DNA from: Thermodesulfobacteriota bacterium
GTDB taxonomy: Bacteria > Desulfobacterota > QYQD01
Length of the DNA stretch: 64,000 nt
Direction: 5' to 3'
Assembly: GCA_031082315.1 (NCBI GenBank)
Contig: JAVHLC010000007.1
Coordinates: 1-64,000 of the forward strand
Part shown: in pieces, positions 8,502-18,152 of the stretch
Layout of the letters: every line of letters starts with the position of its first letter
Position numbering within the stretch: the stretch's first letter is position 1
The notes under the pieces: model-generated
The model's database searches: none
The model's input: only the letters and a program-made list of their open reading frames with translations
Told to the model about the DNA's origin: nothing
Translations under genes and position numbers: made by a program

Positions 8502-8672
8502 ATGATTCATACGGTGCATAATTTTCTGCCCTGGGGGATTCCTTGGGATGCCGGCCACGGGGTGTTTTTCGGCATTACTTATACCGTTATCGTGGTCCTG
8601 GGGGTTGCCCTGACGTACGTAGTGCTGAAGACGGTCGAAGACCTCAAAAAGGGCGGCGGCTCGCATCACTAG
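8502..8672 (+). CDS. Small single-pass membrane protein (56 aa), function unknown
   Basis: A short open frame with ATG at 8502, GAGG about 7 nt upstream and TAG at 8670-8672. The product begins MIHTVHNFLPWGIPWD, has a Gly/aromatic stretch (GHGVFFGITY), one strong hydrophobic helix (about 20-42) and a charged tail KTVEDLKKGGGSHH. The sequence is coherent and hydrophobic in one frame only. Histidines at 3, 6, 19, 55 and 56 and the WGIPWD motif could bind metal or contact a redox complex, but that is speculation. It follows the structured RNA candidate by about 80 bp and may share its transcript. It is not TatA, despite lying before tatC: it lacks the TatA amphipathic helix pattern. Confidence 0.72.
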   Translation: MIHTVHNFLPWGIPWDAGHGVFFGITYTVIVVLGVALTYVVLKTVEDLKKGGGSHH

Positions 8673-8752
8673 TAGTAATTAAAGGCCCGGATCGTTAAAT
8701 CCTAACACTTTAATAAGTTTACCCAAATCCACCGTCTAATTTAGCTGTCGAG

Positions 8753-8911
8753 ATTAAAATCAGCAGGTTATGGAGTATTCCTGATCACCAGCAAGATATT
8801 AGATGCAAGGCGCCGAGGAGCGACGACTGAGGCGTATGGAGCAATACGCCGCAAGGAGGAGCGATCGAAGGCAACGCCGCAGATGATGCCTTGATGGTGG
8901 ATCAGGGTTTA
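8753..8911. repeat. Dispersed palindromic repeat A, copy 1
   Basis: About 160 bp closely matching 58742-58872: shared words include AATCAGCAGGTTAT, AGAGTATTCCTG-like, GCAAGATATTAGATGCAAG, GCGACGACTGAGGCGTATGG, AGCAATACGCCGC and TTGATGGTGGATCAGGG. This copy has about 30 extra bases near 8864-8890. The ends CCTGATCACCAGCAAGATA and (reverse complement) CCTGATCCACCATCAAGG form imperfect terminal inverted repeats, so the element is MITE-like. No coding sequence is seen in 8673-9073. Confidence 0.8.
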
Positions 8912-8971
8912 ATAGATAGTTTGAGATATGGATAGGAATATAATATCTTCTCTATCTGCTTGTTTTCTTGC

Positions 8972-9009
8972 GGTACTTACCTGCGCAAAAAGGTAAGTGC
9001 CACTTTTTG
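8972..9009 (+). terminator. Intrinsic terminator upstream of tatC
   Basis: GGTACTTACCT pairs with AGGTAAGTGCC (11 bp with one G-U) around a GCGCAAAA loop and is followed by ACTTTTTGTT. It would end transcripts coming from the small gene at 8502. Confidence 0.6.
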
Positions 9010-9073
9010 TTATTCTGGGTTTCAGGTGTCTCCCTGCCACATTTGTGATTAGCTCATCACATCCCAATAGCTA

Positions 9074-9811
9074 ATGAAGACAGAAAAACTCCCCCTCACT
9101 GGCCATCTGGAAGAATTGCGCAGGTGTCTGGTCATATCATTCATGGCTATAGGCATTGGTTTTCTCTTTTCCTATGCCTTTTCAGAGGAGATTTTTGACC
9201 TATTGGCCCGCCCCCTTTACAAGTTGCTTCCGCCGGGTGATGCGCTTATATTTACCGGTTATCCGGAGGCATTTTTTCTTTATCTCAAACTGGCTTTTTT
9301 TGCCGGTGTGGTTGAGGCCAGCCCGGTTATTCTTTATCAAGTCTGGAGGTTCATTGAACCCGGGCTTTATGAGCATGAGAAAAAAATGGCCGTACCATTC
9401 GTTTTGGCCTCCACCTTCTTTTTTGTCTGTGGACTACTTTTTGCCTACTTTGTCGTGTTTCCGGTGGCTTTTAAGTTTTTCTTGGGCTACAATTCTGAGC
9501 ACCTGAGCGCTGTGCCTGCCATAGGCGAATATTTTTCCTTTGCTATGCGTCTTCTTTTGGCCTTTGGTCTGGTTTTTGAGTTTCCGGTGGTGATGTGCTT
9601 CCTGGCCAGAATGCACGTGGTAACCGTCTCATTTTTGAGACGAAACCGGAAGTATGCTATTTTAGGTATCTTTATCCTGGCCGCTCTGATTACTCCTACG
9701 CCGGACGTTGTAAATCAGTTGCTTATGGCCGGCCCTCTTCTTGTGCTCTATGAATTAAGTATTTTCTTGATATGGCTTATGGAACGGCGGTCGGGTTCTG
9801 CAAAGGAATAA
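9074..9811 (+). CDS. tatC: Sec-independent protein translocase TatC
   Basis: Core receptor of the twin-arginine translocation system, which exports folded proteins across the cytoplasmic membrane. The 245-aa product has the N-terminal GHLEELRRC signature, six predicted membrane helices, the FEFPVV motif in the fourth helix region and a C-terminal ITPTPDVVNQ segment, all standard for TatC. Length is normal. No tatA or tatB lies next to it, so those must be encoded elsewhere. Confidence 0.95.
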   Translation: MKTEKLPLTGHLEELRRCLVISFMAIGIGFLFSYAFSEEIFDLLARPLYKLLPPGDALIFTGYPEAFFLYLKLAFFAGVVEASPVILYQVWRFIEPGLYEHEKKMAVPFVLASTFFFVCGLLFAYFVVFPVAFKFFLGYNSEHLSAVPAIGEYFSFAMRLLLAFGLVFEFPVVMCFLARMHVVTVSFLRRNRKYAILGIFILAALITPTPDVVNQLLMAGPLLVLYELSIFLIWLMERRSGSAKE

Positions 9812-9902
9812 GGAAGAGAATACAGGAGTCAGAAGTCAGGAGACAGGAGAAGGGCAAGGAGTTATGAGTTGCTGAACACTGGCGGCTGATAAGGGGGTTA
9901 CA

Positions 9903-10343
9903 ATGGAATACAGAGAAGGCAGGATCGCGCGCACCTTTGTTTTATACTTTAGTGATGGAGACGACCCGCTGGAGGGGATCAAAAGGGTGGCTACAGAGAA
10001 GGGGATCAGGGTGGCCTGGTTTTTCCTGCTCGGAGGGCTGAGGCAGGCCGGGGTGGTAACCGGCCCGGAAAGGCCGGCCATTCCGCCTACGCCCGTATGG
10101 AAGGAGTTTACCGGTGATGCCAGAGAGATCGTCGGACTGGGGAGCATACTCTGGAATGACCGGGAACCCTTGATCCATGTGCATACTGCCATAGGCAGAG
10201 GGGATGAAGCGGTTGTCGGTTGTGTCAGGCGCGATGCCCGCACCTTTTTGGTCATTGAGGCGCTGATTATGGAAATAGAAGGGCTTGAGGCCAGAAGAAA
10301 ACTTGATGATAAAAGCGGCATGTTTTTAGCGGGTTTTGATTAG
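9903..10343 (+). CDS. PPC/DUF296 domain protein, putative DNA-binding
   Basis: The 146-aa protein is a single PPC (plant and prokaryote conserved, DUF296) domain: an RTFVLYFSDGDDPLEGI start, the GLRQAGVVTGP turn, and the metal/ligand-site residues in GLGSILW and IHVHTAIGRGD. Stand-alone bacterial PPC proteins form trimers; their role is uncertain and DNA binding is only inferred from plant AT-hook fusions. It precedes queD by 12 bp, so it is probably cotranscribed with the preQ0 genes. ATG 9903 is preceded by GGGGG rather than a strong Shine-Dalgarno. Confidence 0.85.
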   Translation: MEYREGRIARTFVLYFSDGDDPLEGIKRVATEKGIRVAWFFLLGGLRQAGVVTGPERPAIPPTPVWKEFTGDAREIVGLGSILWNDREPLIHVHTAIGRGDEAVVGCVRRDARTFLVIEALIMEIEGLEARRKLDDKSGMFLAGFD

Positions 10344-10355
10344 GAGGGTTTGCTT

Positions 10356-10727
10356 ATGTATGAAGTATTCGTCCGTTCACACTTTTCAGCCGCCCACCAC
10401 CTGCGGAATTATCCGGGGAACTGCGAGAAACACCACGGGCATAATTGGTCAATAGAGGTTGCCGTGAGGTGCGCCTCCCTGGATAATATGGGTATGGGCG
10501 TGGATTTCAGGATTATTAAGAAGGCCCTCTCCGAGGTCCTCTCAGATCTAGACCATACCGACCTGAACGAACTGCCTTACTTTAAGGAAAAGAATCCATC
10601 ATCGGAGAATATTGCCGCCTATATCTATGAGATATTGAAGCCGTACTTTGACAATAAGCAGTGCCGTCTCCATCGGGTGACCGTCGGTGAAACACCGGAG
10701 ACGGGCGTCAGCTATCTGGAGGATTAA
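10356..10727 (+). CDS. queD: 6-carboxy-5,6,7,8-tetrahydropterin synthase
   Basis: Converts 7,8-dihydroneopterin triphosphate to 6-carboxytetrahydropterin, the first committed step to preQ0 and queuosine after GTP cyclohydrolase. The start ATG 10356 follows AGGAGGG by 6 nt and is preferred over the in-frame TTG at 10350. Zinc ligands His14, His27 and His29 (motif HHGHN), nucleophile Cys23 and the DHTDLNEL motif are all present, and the C-terminal TVGETPETGVSY carries the substrate-binding Glu. It is the first gene of the tightly packed queD-queE-queC set. Confidence 0.95.
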   Translation: MYEVFVRSHFSAAHHLRNYPGNCEKHHGHNWSIEVAVRCASLDNMGMGVDFRIIKKALSEVLSDLDHTDLNELPYFKEKNPSSENIAAYIYEILKPYFDNKQCRLHRVTVGETPETGVSYLED

Positions 10728-10728
10728 A

Positions 10729-11370
10729 TTGCCCCTGACCGTCTGCGAGACGTTTTACAGCATCCAGGGAGAATCTACCTTTGCCGGCTGGCCGTGTTTT
10801 TTTATACGCCTTAGTGGTTGCAATCTGAGATGCAGTTATTGTGATACCACTTATGCCTACACTGAAGGCCGCATTTTGAGTAAGGAAGATATACTGCGCC
10901 AGGTGGAGGCTTGCGGGTCTAAAATAGTTGAGGTCACAGGCGGTGAGCCGCTTTTACAAACGGAGACCGTGCTGCTTCTCAACGCCCTCGCAGATAGGAA
11001 TTATGTCGTTCTTCTGGAGACCAACGGAAGCCGCTCTTTAAGAGATGTGCCGCAAGGGGTAGTGAAAATCATGGATCTTAAATGCCCGTCAAGCGGGATG
11101 TCCGCTTACATGGATTTTAATAATCTGCGTTACCTCGACCTAAAGGATCAGGTCAAGTTCGTTATTCAGGATCGCAGTGACTACGAATGGGCAAGGGAAA
11201 AGATGGCTAAGCATCATATCCCGGTCTATACCCAGGTTGTCCTGTCGCTGGTCTGGCAAAAGATGGATGCAAAGACACTGGCCGAGTGGATGTTGGCCGA
11301 TCGGCTGGCGGCCAGGATGCAGATACAATTGCATAAGTATCTCTGGCCGGATCAGGAGAGAAGGGTGTGA
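10729..11370 (+). CDS. queE: 7-carboxy-7-deazaguanine synthase (radical SAM)
   Basis: Radical SAM enzyme that rearranges 6-carboxytetrahydropterin to 7-carboxy-7-deazaguanine. I place the start at TTG 10729, 1 bp after the queD stop, because CTGGAGG lies about 6 nt upstream and the protein then begins [17 protein letters not shown], as in other QueE proteins; a GTG at 10687 would add 14 residues encoded inside queD. The [4Fe-4S] motif is Cys31-x3-Cys35-x2-Cys38 (CNLRCSYCD), the SAM-binding GGEPLLQ follows, and the total is about 213 aa. Confidence 0.93.
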   Translation: MPLTVCETFYSIQGESTFAGWPCFFIRLSGCNLRCSYCDTTYAYTEGRILSKEDILRQVEACGSKIVEVTGGEPLLQTETVLLLNALADRNYVVLLETNGSRSLRDVPQGVVKIMDLKCPSSGMSAYMDFNNLRYLDLKDQVKFVIQDRSDYEWAREKMAKHHIPVYTQVVLSLVWQKMDAKTLAEWMLADRLAARMQIQLHKYLWPDQERRV

Positions 11371-12044
11371 TGAAAAGGGATCCGGCTATTGTTCTTGTAA
11401 GCGGCGGTCTGGATAGTTGCGTGACCGCGGCTATTGCCTGCCGGCAGTATGCCCCGGCCTTTTTACATGTGAATTACGGCCAGCGCACGGAAGGGCGGGA
11501 GCTTACTGCCTTTTCCGCTATTGCTGATAATTATGGCGTTGCGAGGCGGCTGATCGTCGATATCGGCTATCTCCTCCAGATAGGCGGTTCAAGCCTTACT
11601 GACCGGAACATTCCCGTGCCTGAGGCCGGCCGTATCCAAAGCGGAGAGATTCCAACCACGTATGTCCCCTTCCGAAATACGCATCTCGTCGCCATTGCCG
11701 TATCCTGGGCTGAAGTAATAGGCGCTAAGAAGATTTTCATCGGGGCCACTGAGGTGGACAGTTCCGGTTACCCGGATTGCCGAAAGGGCTATTTCGACGT
11801 CTATAATAAGCTGATAAGGCTGGGGACGCGGCCTGAGACGGATATAAGCATTGAGACCCCGCTGATCGACCTTTCGAAAGAAGAAGTGGTGCGCCGCGGC
11901 TTGGAGCTTGAGGCCCCGTTGCATCTGACCTGGTCCTGTTATAAGAATGAAGATGTGGCCTGCGGACGATGCGATTCCTGTATCTTGCGCCTCAAAGGGT
12001 TCAGATTGGCCGGTGTGCCGGACCCGATTTCTTACGCCTCCTGA
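11370..12044 (+). CDS. queC: 7-cyano-7-deazaguanine (preQ0) synthase
   Basis: ATP-dependent conversion of 7-carboxy-7-deazaguanine to preQ0. ATG 11370 overlaps the queE TGA (ATGA); a GTG at 11367 is an alternative. PP-loop motif SGGLDS at 11-16, the [14 protein letters not shown] substrate region, and a C-terminal zinc site made by the cysteines of [15 protein letters not shown]. 224 aa, normal for QueC. With queD and queE it makes preQ0 from dihydroneopterin triphosphate; folE, queF and tgt are not in the window. Confidence 0.96.
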   Translation: MKRDPAIVLVSGGLDSCVTAAIACRQYAPAFLHVNYGQRTEGRELTAFSAIADNYGVARRLIVDIGYLLQIGGSSLTDRNIPVPEAGRIQSGEIPTTYVPFRNTHLVAIAVSWAEVIGAKKIFIGATEVDSSGYPDCRKGYFDVYNKLIRLGTRPETDISIETPLIDLSKEEVVRRGLELEAPLHLTWSCYKNEDVACGRCDSCILRLKGFRLAGVPDPISYAS

Positions 12045-12085
12045 TTTGTTTTAACCAGATTGACGAGAATGTTCTCATTAGGTAG

Positions 12086-14104
<2,019 letters not shown>

Positions 14105-14132
14105 CTAGTCAGGGGTTATTTGTCAACGGACA

Positions 14133-14172
14133 ATACGTGCTCAGCGGTGAAAAGACTTTTTTACGAGCCTGT
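14133..14172. repeat. Right-end fragment of GTAAAAAG repeat C
   Basis: ACGTGCTCAGCGGTGAAAAG followed by ACTTTTTTACGAGCC matches the right end of the element at 62896-63023 (CGTGCTCGGCGGTGAAAAGG then CTTTTTTACGAATT). It is probably a half copy or a decayed insertion, immediately upstream of the acylphosphatase ribosome-binding site. Confidence 0.55.
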
Positions 14173-14205
14173 CATATTCGAATTTATCTTTGGGAGGTTA
14201 TGCCC

Positions 14206-14478
14206 ATGGTAAGAGCGCATGTTATAATTAATGGTCGTGTGCAGGGGGTCTTTTTCCGGTACGCCACGCAAGAGGAGGCCACCCGCCTCGGACTCAAGGG
14301 TTGGGTAAAAAACAGGCGTGACGGGCAGGTGGAGGCGGTCTTCGAGGGAGATGAGGCCACCGTAGAAAAGATGCTGAAATGGTGTCATCAGGGACCGCCA
14401 CATGCAGTAGTGAATAAGGTCGATGTAAACTGGGAGGATTATAAGGGGGAATCTGACAGATTCGATATACGTTATTAA
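14206..14478 (+). CDS. acyP: Acylphosphatase
   Basis: Hydrolyses carboxyl-phosphate bonds such as acetyl phosphate. The 90-aa product begins MVRAHVIINGRVQGVFFRY, with the catalytic Arg in GVFFR and the conserved Asn in the WVKNRRDGQVEAV segment. I chose ATG 14206 because TGGGAGG lies 8 nt upstream; ATG 14200 is too close to it, and the longer frame from 14137 reads through repeat DNA. Length is exactly that of the family. Confidence 0.93.
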   Translation: MVRAHVIINGRVQGVFFRYATQEEATRLGLKGWVKNRRDGQVEAVFEGDEATVEKMLKWCHQGPPHAVVNKVDVNWEDYKGESDRFDIRY

Positions 14479-14514
14479 CTCTCTCGTGTCAAAACAGATC
14501 GGTCCGTACTCCCT

Positions 14515-14733
14515 CTAGAATACACACATATCTCCGCAATCCGGACATATCCAGGTAACCGCATTACAGGACAGTCCCCACATGTTTTCTTCCATACAAG
14601 CCGGACAAATCTGGAACCCACACCGGCATGTCCAGCAGAAGGGGAGTTCTTTCCCGCAGGCATGACAGATATAATGTCTTTTCCCCCGGCGTGCGTTACT
14701 ATTTTTTTTCGCGGTATCTTTTTGTAGAGACAT
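14515..14733 (-). CDS. Cys-rich zinc-ribbon protein (72 aa), function unknown
   Basis: A small, probably cytosolic protein with three CxxC pairs and further cysteines: CHACGKELPFC, CRCGFQICPAC and CPDCGDMC. The spacing suits two zinc ribbons or knuckles. No catalytic domain is present. It follows the small lipoprotein gene by 2 bp on the minus strand, so the two are probably cotranscribed downstream of murI. It resembles other short Deltaproteobacterial zinc-ribbon proteins of unknown role; I do not assign a function. Confidence 0.7.
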   Translation of the reverse strand: MSLQKDTAKKNSNARRGKRHYICHACGKELPFCWTCRCGFQICPACMEENMWGLSCNAVTWICPDCGDMCVF

Positions 14734-14735
14734 TG

Positions 14736-15005
14736 TTATTGCAACGCCTCGCGGATTTTTCTTAATTCCCGGTCTGCAGCCTTGTTTCTCTCTTCTAAGT
14801 CCAGCACATATTTCATTAGGGCCTTCATCTCATCTACGCTGACATAGGCGGTAGTTCCTTCAATACGAAAATTAACCGGAGGCCTTTTAGGGAGTGCAGG
14901 GAGCGGCTCGGGCCTTGGTATTGACGCCTTTTGGGTCAGCCAGGCGCACGAAGTAAGTAATAGGGCCATGGTTACAATCAAAAAAACTTTTTTGCAGATA
15001 TTCAT
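14736..15005 (-). CDS. Small lipoprotein (89 aa), function unknown
   Basis: An N-terminal basic region, a hydrophobic helix and the lipobox LLTSC (Cys20) indicate lipidation and export by Lgt/LspA. The mature part has a Pro-rich linker, a short beta-like segment (FRIEGTTAYVSVDEM) and a C-terminal charged coiled coil (LDLEERNKAADRELRKIREAL). AGGAGG-like sequence precedes the ATG. It lies between murI (29 bp upstream) and the zinc-ribbon gene. Localisation is predicted; the role is not known. Confidence 0.82.
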   Translation of the reverse strand: MNICKKVFLIVTMALLLTSCAWLTQKASIPRPEPLPALPKRPPVNFRIEGTTAYVSVDEMKALMKYVLDLEERNKAADRELRKIREALQ

Positions 15006-15034
15006 TATGCTTTCCTCCTTTTTGCCGGCTGGGT

Positions 15035-15817
15035 CTATGCCAGCAAAAGGTGTATAGGCCTACCCAGGATTTTTTTTGCGATCTCTGCAAAGGTAGGCGT
15101 AAGGTCTGAGACATAAAATTGGTTATCGTTGCCTCGTTTGAGTATAACGTCAATTTCCGGGTGCCCGGCCAGGTAGTTTTTAATATAACCGGCCAGCTCT
15201 GCTGATGAGTCCACAATCTTAACCCGTTTACCCATTTTCACCTGAATAATATCTTTAAGCAGGGGGTAATGGGTGCAGCCCAGTACCAGGGTGTCGATCT
15301 GTTTTCTTTTCAGCGGGTAAAGGTATTTTTTTAAGATCATCTTGGTCTCACGGCGCTTAAGCCATCCTTCTTCCACTAAAGGCACGAGGAGCGGGCAGGC
15401 ATTAGAGAACACCTTAATGTCCGGATATAGGTCTTTTATCTTTTTGTCGTAGATGTTGCTATTGACGGTCGCTCTGGTACCAATGATACCCACGTTGTGA
15501 TTTTTTGTGACCTGTGTGACTTTGACGACGGCCGGGGTTACCACCTCGAATATGGGTACATCAGGGAACCCGTCCCTCAGCGCCTCTGTGGCTACACTGG
15601 AGGCGGTGTTACAGGCAACGACAATAATTTTGGCCCCCTTGGAAAGCAAAAATTCAGTATCCTGGATGGCATAGTCGATAATGGTGGCCGGACTTTTAGT
15701 CCCATAGGGTGTTCGGGCCGTATCTCCAAAATATATGATTTCATGGTCCGGGAGTTGCTGGAAAACGGCCTTGACTACGGTAAGGCCGCCAATGCCTGAA
15801 TCAAATATGCCGATCAT
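15035..15817 (-). CDS. murI: Glutamate racemase
   Basis: Cofactor-independent racemisation of L- to D-glutamate for peptidoglycan. The 260-aa product has the FDSGIGGLTV start (Asp6, Ser7), the first catalytic cysteine Cys69 in VACNTASS and the second, Cys181, in LGCTHYPLL. Full-length with both catalytic cysteines. It starts a minus-strand run that continues into the lipoprotein and zinc-ribbon genes. Confidence 0.96.
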   Translation of the reverse strand: MIGIFDSGIGGLTVVKAVFQQLPDHEIIYFGDTARTPYGTKSPATIIDYAIQDTEFLLSKGAKIIVVACNTASSVATEALRDGFPDVPIFEVVTPAVVKVTQVTKNHNVGIIGTRATVNSNIYDKKIKDLYPDIKVFSNACPLLVPLVEEGWLKRRETKMILKKYLYPLKRKQIDTLVLGCTHYPLLKDIIQVKMGKRVKIVDSSAELAGYIKNYLAGHPEIDVILKRGNDNQFYVSDLTPTFAEIAKKILGRPIHLLLA

Positions 15818-15976
15818 AGGTCTCTCTTTTTAAAGTGATTGTACAGCCCGAAACTGCCTGAAACTTTTAAACAGGTTGTTATTATAAGAGATAGCGCCGC
15901 TGTTGTCAAAATAATGGTTTGGACTTTAAGGGAGAAATCATGTAGAGTGCCCAAATTCTTTAGTAAGGAGCGATCA

Positions 15977-16891
15977 ATGGATGGTCAGTATTCCGGTATA
16001 GAGCTGCTTAAAAGGCCGTTGGTACCCCTTACCTTTCTGGTCAGCGGGCTGTTTCTGACTACCGGTTTGCCGGACATTGCCGCAACCGTCGCTAAACTAA
16101 AAGAAAATATAACGCTGGACGGTGTGTTTTATGATAATCCTCAGGTCATATTAAAGGACTATCTGGATGTGTTCGAACCCTACGAAAGATTTAAAAGAGG
16201 AGAATTAAAAACCAGGGGGCGGCTGATCGTTGATTTAGACCACAAACCCCTGGATATCCTGGCCGGTACCATTTTGGAGATAAAGCAGGAGCTGCTGAGG
16301 CGGGAATTGGGGCACATAAATTCTGCCCTTTGCGGACAGTATCATTGCACCATTTGCTGTCAGGGACCGCTGGAAGAGGAAGAAAATTCTTTTTTTGAGC
16401 TGCCGTTGACTGAAGAAGAGGCACTGTTCTTCTCGTTGCCCGGCATAGATACAACCCTGACGCGGTCCACAAACGCCTACGCCGAACCTCCGTTAATGCG
16501 GAATGACCAGCCCTTCTACAAGACGGAGCCCGCTCTTTATCGCTGGCGTCAGGGATGGGGGCTTATTCTTACGCGCGGTTCTTTTTGTCCGAATTTGAAC
16601 AGAGATAACGGCCGCTGCCTGATATATGAGAAGCGGCCAGGGGTCTGTCGCTGGCCACAGATTTTCCCGATGGTGCTGGAAAAGGTGTTTGACCCGGAAG
16701 GCGTCCAGGGGATTGCATCGGCAAACGGTGTGAGTCTCAACGATTTGACAGACAAGGATCACTACTATGTAAGTCAGGAAAAGATCCTGGCCGTGTGGGA
16801 TTGTCCGTATGTGCAGGAATACAAGGATGATATTATCCGGTTTGCTGAACTGAGCAGCCTTGAGCCGGTTTTCCGCAGGAACAAGAAGTAA
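15977..16891 (+). CDS. YkgJ-like cysteine-cluster protein
   Basis: I place the start at ATG 15977, which follows AAGGAG by 6 nt; the frame is open further upstream to 15839 but those 46 residues look non-coding. The 304-aa product has cysteines arranged as CGQYHCTICC, then CPN...CLIYEKRPGVCRWP, and a late WDCPY, the pattern of the YkgJ/CxxCxxCC (UPF0153) family, whose cysteines are thought to bind metal or an Fe-S cluster. The C-terminal half carries the typical GRCLIYEKRPGVCR signature. The N-terminal about 100 residues show nothing recognisable. Biochemical role is unknown. Confidence 0.75.
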   Translation: MDGQYSGIELLKRPLVPLTFLVSGLFLTTGLPDIAATVAKLKENITLDGVFYDNPQVILKDYLDVFEPYERFKRGELKTRGRLIVDLDHKPLDILAGTILEIKQELLRRELGHINSALCGQYHCTICCQGPLEEEENSFFELPLTEEEALFFSLPGIDTTLTRSTNAYAEPPLMRNDQPFYKTEPALYRWRQGWGLILTRGSFCPNLNRDNGRCLIYEKRPGVCRWPQIFPMVLEKVFDPEGVQGIASANGVSLNDLTDKDHYYVSQEKILAVWDCPYVQEYKDDIIRFAELSSLEPVFRRNKK

Positions 16892-16897
16892 GGTAAC

Positions 16898-16927
16898 AAT
16901 TTAGCGCTTTTAAAAATGCGCTAAATC
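16898..16927. terminator. Possible terminator after the Cys-cluster gene
   Basis: TTTAGCGC and GCGCTAAA pair around TTTTAAAAAT, just after the stop at 16891. There is no long T-run after it, so efficiency is doubtful. The rest of 16892-17162 is AT-rich and holds nothing else I can support. Confidence 0.4.
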
Positions 16928-17162
16928 TCATTGCAAAATGGAAAAAGCAACATGGAAAATGTAAAATTTCGGACAAAAACCATCAACATTTTGAATTTTG
17001 CACTTTGAATCTTGCATTTTGAATTGAAGTTTAGCCAGTTTTTCAAAAGGCCAAACTGATACGAAGTAAGATATTTAGATAGGCCTCATTTTGTTGTCCG
17101 GCATACTGGTCTTTTTGCCAGGATGTGGTTTAAGTCTGGCCGCTTCAATAAATGGATGGAAA

Positions 17163-17858
17163 TTAATATCCCAGAAAGGCCATCATCTCTCCGGCGATCT
17201 CGTCAAACTCTTTATGTATGGCATCTGACCATTCCTCTTTGGGCGGGAAGGTGTAGGTGGGATTGGCGTTGTAACGCCGCCTGGCCCAGGATCGATCAAT
17301 TATAGGCACTCCGGCGAATTGTTCAAGCTGATCTAGGGTAGCATCGCTTGTACAGTCCTCGATCTTTACGATGAGCCTTTGGCTGTCAGGAATGACCTTT
17401 AATACTTTCAGGGCAATCCTGTTTCTGTGCATCCATATCCAGGCGTTTTTCTGGAGCGGGGTCATCTCATCCCACCTGTCAAAATAAGGATCATTGCGGA
17501 GGGGCACTGTGCCAAACATACCCTGTTCATGCCATTTGCGCGTGATCCCTGACCGGGCAAAGTCCTTGCCGTTCCTTACTCCGAGGATAAATTTGGCTGA
17601 CGGGTTAAGGTAATAGATGGCATCAAGAAAGTGAATGTACAGGTTGGAAGAATCAATAAACCTTTCCGGGTCAATGCCCTGGTGGAGATCTTTTATGGCC
17701 ATAATCCTTTTTTCAAGGCGGTCGAAAGGATTTGCACGGGGGTCTTTAAGAGAAAGATATTTATCGAGGAGATAGGCGACCCGGAACTCATGGTATCCGC
17801 CGAACAGCCTGGCGAACATGCCGGTCCCCGACCGTCCCGTCCCGGTAATGATTAACAT
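17163..17858 (-). CDS. Sulfotransferase-like P-loop protein
   Basis: The 231-aa protein starts MLIITGTGRSGTGMFARLF, the 5'-phosphosulfate-binding (PSB) loop of PAPS-dependent sulfotransferases. A second family-like region, FILGVRNGKDFARS, resembles the 3'-phosphate-binding segment (Arg and Ser). The C-terminal part (LIVKIEDCTSDATLDQLEQF) follows the usual bacterial sulfotransferase layout. The acceptor is unknown; a surface polysaccharide or lipid is plausible. TAGGAAT precedes the ATG. It is isolated, flanked by repeats on its upstream side. Confidence 0.72.
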   Translation of the reverse strand: MLIITGTGRSGTGMFARLFGGYHEFRVAYLLDKYLSLKDPRANPFDRLEKRIMAIKDLHQGIDPERFIDSSNLYIHFLDAIYYLNPSAKFILGVRNGKDFARSGITRKWHEQGMFGTVPLRNDPYFDRWDEMTPLQKNAWIWMHRNRIALKVLKVIPDSQRLIVKIEDCTSDATLDQLEQFAGVPIIDRSWARRRYNANPTYTFPPKEEWSDAIHKEFDEIAGEMMAFLGY

Positions 17859-17913
17859 ATTCCTACTTACTCACCCAATCCTTGGTGGTAATGTCAAAAG
17901 TTCTATGAAAAAC

Positions 17914-18152
17914 AAACCACAGAGTACACTGAGGAAAGAGAAAATTTTTCAAGAAATAAGAAGAAAGCGAAAGAACAATTGAAGAAAAAGCAGTCCTTTG
18001 AGTGCTCATTGAACCTCTGTGCTCTCCAAAGCAGTTCCGGTGGTATTTCGAGACCACCAACGAGAATATTAGGAGATCACAGAGGGGAGGAGCTAAAATC
18101 TGCTTGAACTTGTTGATATTTTTATTTTCTCTGTGTCCTCTGTGGTTAAGTT
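17914..18152. repeat. ACCACAGAG-type inverted repeat tract
   Basis: AACCACAGAGTACACTGAGG near 17915 and TCTGTGTCCTCTGTGGTT near 18135 are inverted copies of the widespread ACCACAGAGNACACAGAG word; ATCACAGAGGGG and AACCTCTGTGCTCTC lie between. A related copy lies at 48283-48310 between kdpB and kdpC. No gene is seen in 17859-18145. Confidence 0.55.

Noticed and set aside
8502-8672. tatA for the 56-aa gene near tatC
   Set aside because: The protein lacks the short N-terminal helix, hinge Gly and amphipathic helix pattern of TatA.
8972-9009. Sigma-54 promoter (TGGCAC read on the minus strand)
   Set aside because: The distance between the TGGCAC and TTGC elements is wrong for a -24/-12 promoter; the sequence is better explained as a terminator hairpin.
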